Shown: positions 32,825 through 41,800 of the stretch, piece by piece | Numbering within the stretch: the stretch's first letter is position 1 | How the letters are laid out: each line of letters begins with the position of its first letter | From: Mytilus trossulus | Taxonomy: Eukaryota > Mollusca > Bivalvia > Mytilida > Mytilidae | DNA: 64,000 bases | Direction of reading: 5' to 3' | Assembly (NCBI RefSeq): GCF_036588685.1 | Contig: NC_086380.1 | Span: 36,532,692 to 36,596,691 of the forward strand | Made by a program: the position numbers and the translations under genes | Notes under the pieces: generated by a model | Database searches by the model: none | What the model was told of the DNA's origin: nothing | What the model saw: the letters and a program-made list of their open reading frames with translations, nothing else

Positions 32825-35800
32825 GTATGATTTTAAATATAACTATTAATAAAAACACAGTGATATTTAATTTTAGCAACTTTAACCTAAAATAGCATAC
32901 CAAGCAGTTGTTCATAGATTGATCTTTAGTTGTTATATTTACATTCATTGTCTCTTTGCTTGTTGATTTTTTATAACTTTTTATGTTACTAACAGTACCC
33001 TATGTGTGTACGTGTATCGTATCCTTTAGTATTCAGTTATTAGGTGTTAATATTCGTCACAACATGATACTATCAATATTCGTTATCGTATGAAAAAAAT
33101 GTATTCTGTTTTTTTTTTTTTGCACTTATGCATGTTATGAGAATACCAGAATCATTTAAGGATGTTCGCTTGTCATATTATTTTTTTTTTATTGTTTTTG
33201 AGAACTTTATCTTGTCTATGATAAAGCTATGACAAGTCAAGAGAGAACATGTTCCTGCCAAAATTTCAATAACTAATATCTCGAAAACAAGCACATTGAC
33301 ATATATATTTGTTTTGCTCTTTAGAGTCCTTAAATTATCCCCTATCAATATAAACTAGTGTTTTAAAAAGTTTATTATTTTGAAATTGAGAGGCAAACTC
33401 CCTAAATCCATCTGCGTACAGCTTTCACTGACATCATATAAACCTTGACACGTTTTGATCTAACTGCAACTGGCATGGGAATGCTAAACACAATTAAAAC
33501 GTATAATACATATCAAAAAGAAGATGTGGTATGATTGCCAATGAGACAACTTTCAACAAGAGACCAAATGTCACAGAAAATAACCTGTAATTGTGGTTCA
33601 AACTGTCAACGTTGATCTGGAGAAAAGAAGGGGAACATGAAGGATTCTGTAGAAACGTTATGACATGATACTGTAATTGTTTTAACGATGTACATTATGT
33701 ATTTTTTCGTAATCAACATTTTAACATTGTTTTAGTCCTCAAATGATCGATAATCTATATACTTTACATTTATGGCTTCTATGAACTCACTTAAGGAAAT
33801 TATGCGTATAGCATGTCTTAATGTGTAGCTATTGGTCTACTGGAAAAAATGTGAAATAGAACAATTTACCGCGTTCTGATTTTGATTCTTCATTAAAGCT
33901 AAAGAATGTCTGACAACTATTGAGGGTTTAGATTATACTGGAACCGTAAATTCAACACGCAGTGGATTTTCCTGCAGGGAATGGACAAGAGTAGCTCTCA
34001 ATATGACTGAAAACACAAAACAGCTGCTTGGAGATTCACATAACTATTGTCGAAATCCTGATAATGACCGATATGGACCTTGGTGTTATACATATGATCA
34101 TGAACCTGATGCAGAACAATGGGGATATTGCGGTATTCCTTTTTGTGGTATGTAGAAATGTTTACAGTTAGTAGTTTATTTCAAACCAGAAGCAATACAG
34201 CTTATGAAAAACAAAAATATATACATGTATATCATAACAGAGCATTGTAATCAAACACTAATGAGTTTGGTTGTGTTTAAAGGAGGGATATTGATATCTG
34301 TTGGTGATCAACTCAAAACTATGATTATAATTGAAATATATCTTGAAATCAAATTTTATTTTTTTACAACTTTTGTTCTTTGTTCATGATATGTAATCAT
34401 TTTAATATAACGCTATGTTCGATTGAAATTACTTTATCGGATAAAAGATACAGGGAAAACGTGATTTCATAAGATAAAAACATATTGGTAAGAGACAAAA
34501 ATGTCGATCCTCTTCCCGTTTATGTCCGGATTTATTCATATATTTGTACATCAATGAAATCTGGTCAAGCACATGTGCAGTAAATCCTAGTTTTACACTT
34601 TAATTGGATGTGTTTTCGTCGTTTTAAGTGTATCAATCGGATTTATGACTTTAGAACAGTGGTAAACTACCAATGCCTAGCTTTCATTTACTTTATAAAT
34701 ATGGTCATTTCCTACAATATAAATGTTTTCTAGATAATTGTATTGAATGTCAGAAATAAAATACCGATAGTGCTTATTAAGCTTGTATATTTTTTTGGCA
34801 GATGAAGGGGCCAATTTCCCAGGTAAGTAAAGTTGACAAAATGACAACCTTTTTCTTGCTATAAATAGAGGAAAACTGACCCATAAATATCTTTACCGAA
34901 TAAGTTATGGCAAAAACATTTTTTTTAGAAAAGAGCTCCAAGTTCAAATTAAAACGAATAGAACCATATCAAAAGGCAAACTCAAAATCTCAAAACACAT
35001 GAAACGAATGGAACACAACTGTCTTGTTTATATCTTTATACAAGCAATTTCGTAAGAAGAACAAGGTGGATTATACCGGGTTGGGATTAGCAAAATTCTT
35101 ACTTCGGGTGACAATTCGTAAAATTCCATCATATTGAAAAATAATATGTGAACAAACACTCACAGACATAAAAGGTTAGCATGTCAGTTTTAAAAAAAAA
35201 CCTTTTCATAACACTAGTATATATTGAAAGGTGTTCAATAAAGGAACCAAAAAAGCAAAAAAAAAATAAAAAAATAAAGGTCAATGTTTTCGAGATATTA
35301 GCCATTGACATTTTGGCGGGAAAATATTATCTCTTGATTTTTCATAGCTTAATAATTGATAAGTTAAAATTCTCAAAAACAATTAAAAAATAACAAAGAT
35401 TTCATAGGACTTTTACAGATGGCTTATACTTACAATTTATAAAAGAAAAATGAGGGACCATGGTCAAATATTTTTTGAGGAATTCAAATGAATAAAACCA
35501 GAGGATTCCGGGCTGAAAAAAATCCCAAAACAATACAATGAACATGCGAAAACTTTATCACTCTAAAAACAAATAAGTTAAATAAGTATCTACATAATGT
35601 CAAACATCTACGTTGCAACATCTATATTCTGATTTTGTCTACTATACCTCATATAATATTTTATAATGAATGTTTATTATAGAGTTTGCTTATTATTGTT
35701 ATTGGGAAAACAATTACGATGATATAAAAAATAACGTAATATAAACATTAAAGTCGTAACGTTAATATTATTATTGCATCAATTTGAAAGTTTATTTTCA

Positions 35801-38800
35801 TATTATGTATTATATCTTTAAATGCATTTACCTAATTTTATTTATAAATACTGCAGGATATCAAAATTGGAAACATGGCTGGCAAAAATATGAAGATTCT
35901 TGCTATATAATCCAGTATACACTACAAACTTGGGATGAGGCTAAGGTATACCTTTACTGTAATTGGTTTTGATCAAAATGATATTGTATCTGTATTGTCC
36001 TTAAAATCTGTTTGTTTTTCAGTTTGTTGCCTTGAATTGTTTAATCTGCTCTTCTACTTCATCCTTGTTTTTAAATTTCTTGTTTCTTTTTTTAATTTCA
36101 TATTAAATACCAATACGAATATGAATCAATACATTATAAGTTATCTACGTTCATATCCGTAGATATGTATAGATTATTACATGGCATTTTTCATATCATA
36201 CCCTTTATCGGCCCCCGATCATGATATCAGCCCAAGATCCGCAGGCTCGAGGGATGATATCATGACCGAGGGCCGATAAAGCTTAAGGGTATGATATGAA
36301 AAATGAAATGTAATTATTTTTTTTATCATATACTTCCACAGAAGAAATACAGACAATAACCATTTAAATTTTGTTTTTCTTTGATAATTTATAATTAACC
36401 AAATACAAATTTCTGAACTTTAATTGTTGTTATTAAACGATATAACAAGCATCAGGATGACACACGTGTATGAAAACAATTACATGACTTGTATATTCAT
36501 GATATTAATGTTCTTAGTTGGAAAAAAAAATTGTCACATTTCCTGTAATAGTTGCACCTGCGAACGTATGCATGGCTATTCCTTTGTGATTTTCATGTAC
36601 TGTTTCTGTCAATTCATTTATTTCTGTAGTTGTTGTTGCTGAGACTGGTTAAGAATAAGATTCGAAATTTGAAATGTTTTTCAATACAAAAGAAAGTTCG
36701 GCTTCTTGGGAAGCAGACAAAAGTTCTGCATCATCATCAGATGGTTTATCATTGTTGTTATCATCCAAAGGCCTTGGGTTTTTATCCAAAGTTATTTTCC
36801 CTGTACCAATTTTACTCAAAATATTAGACATTTCCTTCTTTTGTTCAATTGATGCTAAGCTATAGGAGTTTATGGATTAAACAGTTGTATGTCCACTCAG
36901 CTGCATTAAGTGTGTACCTGGTATGTCCTCATGTACCAAGGCAGTTATAGTAGTTTTTCTAACACTATGATTAGTTTTTCTAACCTGAGTTCCACCGTCT
37001 TCACATTTTTTAACATAAGGACTTAAAATGTTCTTTCATTAAGCTTGTCTTGAAAACCAGACACCGTCATCCTTAATTTGCCTGGAAAATCACAAATAAA
37101 AGGGACAATCATCTGCAACCATATCTTCTGGTCTTCTTCTAAGAAACTGTTTATATGTCTGTATAGGATCTAGGATTACCTGAAAGAAGATAAACCAGTT
37201 CAATATTGATTGCTAAAATGTCATTATTATACACATATTTACAATATAATATATATAAAGCTACACTTGTAATATCTGGCTGTTATTAGCTCACCTGGCC
37301 CAAAGGGCCAAGTGAGCTTTTCTCATCACTTTGCGTCCGGCGTCCGGCGTCCGTCGTCCGTCGTCCGCTTTTACAAAAATCTTCTCCTCTGAAACTACTG
37401 GGCCAAATCAAACCAAACTTGGCCACAATCATCATTGGGGTATCTAGTTTAAAAAATGTGTGGCGTGACCCGATCAACCAACCAAGATGGCCGCCACGGC
37501 TAAAAATAGAACATAGGGGTAAAATGCAGTTTTTGGCTTATAACTCAAAAACCAAAGCATTAAGAGCAAATTTGACATGGGGTAAAAATGTTTATCAGGT
37601 CAAGATCTATGTGCCGTGAAATTTTCAGATGAATCGGTCAATCGGTTGTTGGTTTGCTGCCCCTGAATTGGTAATTTTGAGGAAATTTTGCTGTTTTTGG
37701 TTATTATCTTGAATATTATTATAGATAGAGATAAACTGTAAACAGCAATAATGTTCAGCAAAGAAAGATCTACAAATAAGTCAACATGACCAAAATGGTC
37801 AGTTGACCCGTTTAGGAGTTATTGCCCTTTATAGTCAATTTTTAACAATTTTTCGTAAATTAAAGTAATCTTTTACAAAAATCTTCTCCTCTGAAACTAC
37901 TGGGCTAAATCAAACCAAACTTGGCCACAATCATCATTAAGGTATTTAGTTTAAAAAATGAGTGGCGTGACCCGGTCAACCAACCAAGATGGCCGCCACG
38001 GCTAAAAATAGAACATAGGGGTAAAATGCAGTTTTTGGCTTATAACTCAAAACCAAAGCATTTAGAGCGAATCTGCATGGGTTAAAAATGTTTATCAGGT
38101 CAAGATCTATCTGCCCTGAAATTTTCAGATGAATCAGTCAATCGGTTGTTGGGTTGCTGCCCCTGAATTGGTAATTTTGAGGAAATTTTGCTGTTTTTGG
38201 TTATTATCTTGAATATTATTATAGATAGAGATAAACTGTAAACAGCAATAATGTTCAGCAAAGTAAGATCTACAAATAAGTCAACATGACCAAAATAGTC
38301 AGTTGACCCGTTTAGGAGTTATTGCCCTTTATAGTCAATTTTTAACCATTTTTCGTAAATTAAAGTAATCTTTTACAAAAATCTTCTCCTCTGAAACTAC
38401 TGGGCCAAATTAATCCAAACTTGGCCACAATCATCTTTGGGGTATCTAGTTTAAATAATGTGTGGCGTGACCTGGTCAACCAACCAAGATGGCCGCCACG
38501 GCTAAAAATAGAACATAGGGGTAAAATGCAGTTATTGGCTTATAACTCAAAAACCAAAGCATTTTGAGGAAATCTGACATGGATAAAAATGTTTATCAGG
38601 TCAAGATCTATCTGCCCTGAAATTTTCAGTTGTATCAGGCAACCCGTTGTTGGGTTGCTGCCCCTGAATTGGTAATTTTGAGGAAATTTTGCTGTTTTTG
38701 GTTATTATCTTGAATATTATTATAGATAGAGATAAACTGTAAACATCAATAATGTTCAGCAAAGATAGTTTTACAAATAAGTCAACATGACCGAAATGGT

Positions 38801-41800
38801 CAGTTGACACCTTTAGGAGTTAATGCCCTTTATAGTCAATTTTTAACCATTTTTCATAAATGTAAGTAATCTTTTACAAAAATCTCCACTGAAACTACTA
38901 GGCCACAATCATCTTTGGGGTATCTAGTTTGAAAAATGTGTCCGATGACCTGGCCATTTTACCAAGATGGCCACCATGGCTAAAAATAGAACATAGGGTA
39001 AAATGCAGTTTTTGGCTTATAACTATGAAAGCAAAGCATTTAGAGCAAATCTGACAAGAAGTTAAATTGTTAATCAAGTCAATATCTATCTGCCCTGAAT
39101 TTTTCAGATGAATTGGACAACTGGTTGTTGGGTTGCTGCCCTCCAATTGGAATTTTTTAAAGGAATTTTGCCGTTTTTGGTTATCTTGAATACTATTATA
39201 GATAGCGATAAACTGTAAACAGCAATAATGTTCAGCTAAGTAAGATCTACAAATAAGTCAACATGACCTAAATGGTCAATTGACCGCTCTTAAGGAGTTA
39301 TTGCCCTTTATGGTCAATTTTTAACAATTTTCATTAATTTGGTAAATTTATGTAAATTTTTACCAAATATAGTTCTCTGTTACTAACGGGCAAAGTTCAT
39401 TATAGATATTATTGTAAGAAGCAAAATCGTTCAGTAAAGTAAGAACTTCAAACACATCACCATCGCCAAAATACAATTTTGTCATGAATCCATTTGTGTC
39501 CTTTGTTTAATATGCACATAGACCAAGGTGAGCGACACAGGCTCTTTAGAGCCTCTAGTTTTGTGATGGCAATATCTTGATATCTTGTTTAATACATATT
39601 TACACTACATACATACTATGTTTTGCGCTTTTAAATTGACTTTTTCTGTAATTCAATTAAAAAATAAAATAATTATTTTGAATCTTGTCCCTTATAAAAC
39701 TTTTCCTGAAACATTACATGTGTCAGCAAACATCTTGGCTTGAAAGGCACGTGCATCCAAGTTAGTACCATTTCTTGTTTTGGTTATCCTTTCAGTATGT
39801 TCTAGATACTGTTGACCATCAGTAGTTGCCTGCATTTGAATGTCTCCCCATCTCAAAGCTGTGTGCTTTTCCCGGGATCGCAAACTAAAATGAAGAGTGT
39901 TATTCATCCATACCGTTCTTACTAGAGATTGAGGATTCCTGCAAATAAATTTAAGGAATTTGTTGAGTAAAAAATATTTGATTTAGACTTGTGTATACAA
40001 TGAGGTTAAAATAATATAGATTCTTACGACTGTACAAAATCAGGGGAATATAATTCAAGTTATAGTCAAATCATTTTTTTAGTAACATCATGATCATTTC
40101 AATGTGTTCATTTTTTTTAGAGAAAATGGTGACGTCACATAGAGTCAAATAACAAGACAAAGCTACTTAAAATATCAATAACATAAATAATAATTATGCA
40201 AATAATTGTTACCTGCACCAAGTAGTTCTTTTTCGTACAGTATATTCACTTCTTCAGCTGTGAAGGGGTTTGCTTTCCTTTTTTTGGCTCCCATTCCCAT
40301 GGATTTAAGCTGTTTCAGTTTGACAGACATCACATCTCTAGAGTGATGAAAATTTCATATTTATTGCACATTTCTCTGTTAGAGATCTTGAAATGCTGCT
40401 CTGCATTAATCTGACAGATTGGGGTTCATAGTTTGACTCGTCGTCTTTTTTAACTGTCATGAAGAAACGAGCCAAACATTTATCCAATTCCGTAACAGCA
40501 ATTTCTCCCGCTAACCTCATCTCGTTATTGCATCTCAACCATTTGTTGAAAAGTCTCATGTCACTAGCAGTTTTTCTAACTGTATTATCGTTTTTCAACG
40601 ATTGAACAAAAGCAGCAGTGTCCGTGTCGTCTGCCATGTTTACAAACAACTTTCCGGAAATACGGAAATACCTGAAGTTGCATGTGATAAACCCCACGGA
40701 CAATAACGGAAAGGCATGCGATAACATTCCGGAAGCCGTTAATAAAGGTGCCTTTATCAGCCCGCTTAGGAAATTTGTAGGAATCTGGTTAATAAACCTG
40801 GTAATTCTTTCATAGCCTTTTAATATTTTAAAATGTTATTGAACTGTAAAATTTAAGAATTATTTGATACAAGTATATGATAGGGATATTTTAACACCCT
40901 GAGGTACCCCAGTACACTATGAGGCGTAGCCGAAGGGTGCACAGGGTACTGAAGAGTGTTAAAATATCCATATCTACGGATAACGAATTTATCCCCGGTC
41001 TTGGTCCAAATCGGGCGAGTTTTATGGAAATTTGGGTACAAAGTGTTTCACTATCTTAAAAAGTTTTATTGAAATTTAGAAATTTTACATATTTTTTACG
41101 GGTTGAAGGGTTCTTCCTGTGGTAGAACCCTGCAGGTAATCAAATATAAGACGTTCTTAATACGGAGACAGAGAAACTGGATTTAGTCAAATTTGGCGCT
41201 CAATGTTGTGAGAGTTACGTCATAGATGGTGTGACGTCAACATGGTCAAAGTGGGTCATTTGCATATCTAAGTTAGAAGTCTCATTCCTTGAGATGTGGC
41301 AGTCCAGTGATGCATTTAATGAAATGAGTGTAAATAATCGTCAAAATAGGACAAACTCGTTAATGAATTAAATATTTTATTACAAACAGCATGGATAATC
41401 TACAGAATTTAATATTTCACAAGGATTATCATGGAACTAAGGAAAACTTGCGTGAAGTTCCCCGTTATAATGGTTAGCAACGTCCGGGGATATGGGTAAC
41501 GATGTGCGTTAACCAATCAAAATCCTAGATATATACTTAGCCGGGGATAAAGTTTATTATGATTATTTTATCTCCAAACATTATGTTGATTCGTTTCAAA
41601 GTCTGTAAACAAGCGAGAAAATCACACTCGTTGAGATGATCACCGATAATCTATAAATATAGAATCGAGGACGTTTTTCTGTGGAACTCGGAATATAAAT
41701 AGTTATGCAAATGCAGCCATGTGTATCGATGTATTTCTTTGAGGTAATGAAATGAATAAAAAGAGGCTACAATTAAGTTGATAAAATGTCCTTCAAATTG

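Noticed and set aside
36630..36865. Plus-strand frames opposite the recombinase C terminus
   Set aside because: They are shadows of the minus-strand Crypton-type frame, which carries the recognisable motifs.
37333..37368. GCGTCC/GTCCGTC run as a possible CRISPR or microsatellite of interest
   Set aside because: It is a short imperfect run that belongs to the bivalve repeat; units are too short, with no spacers.
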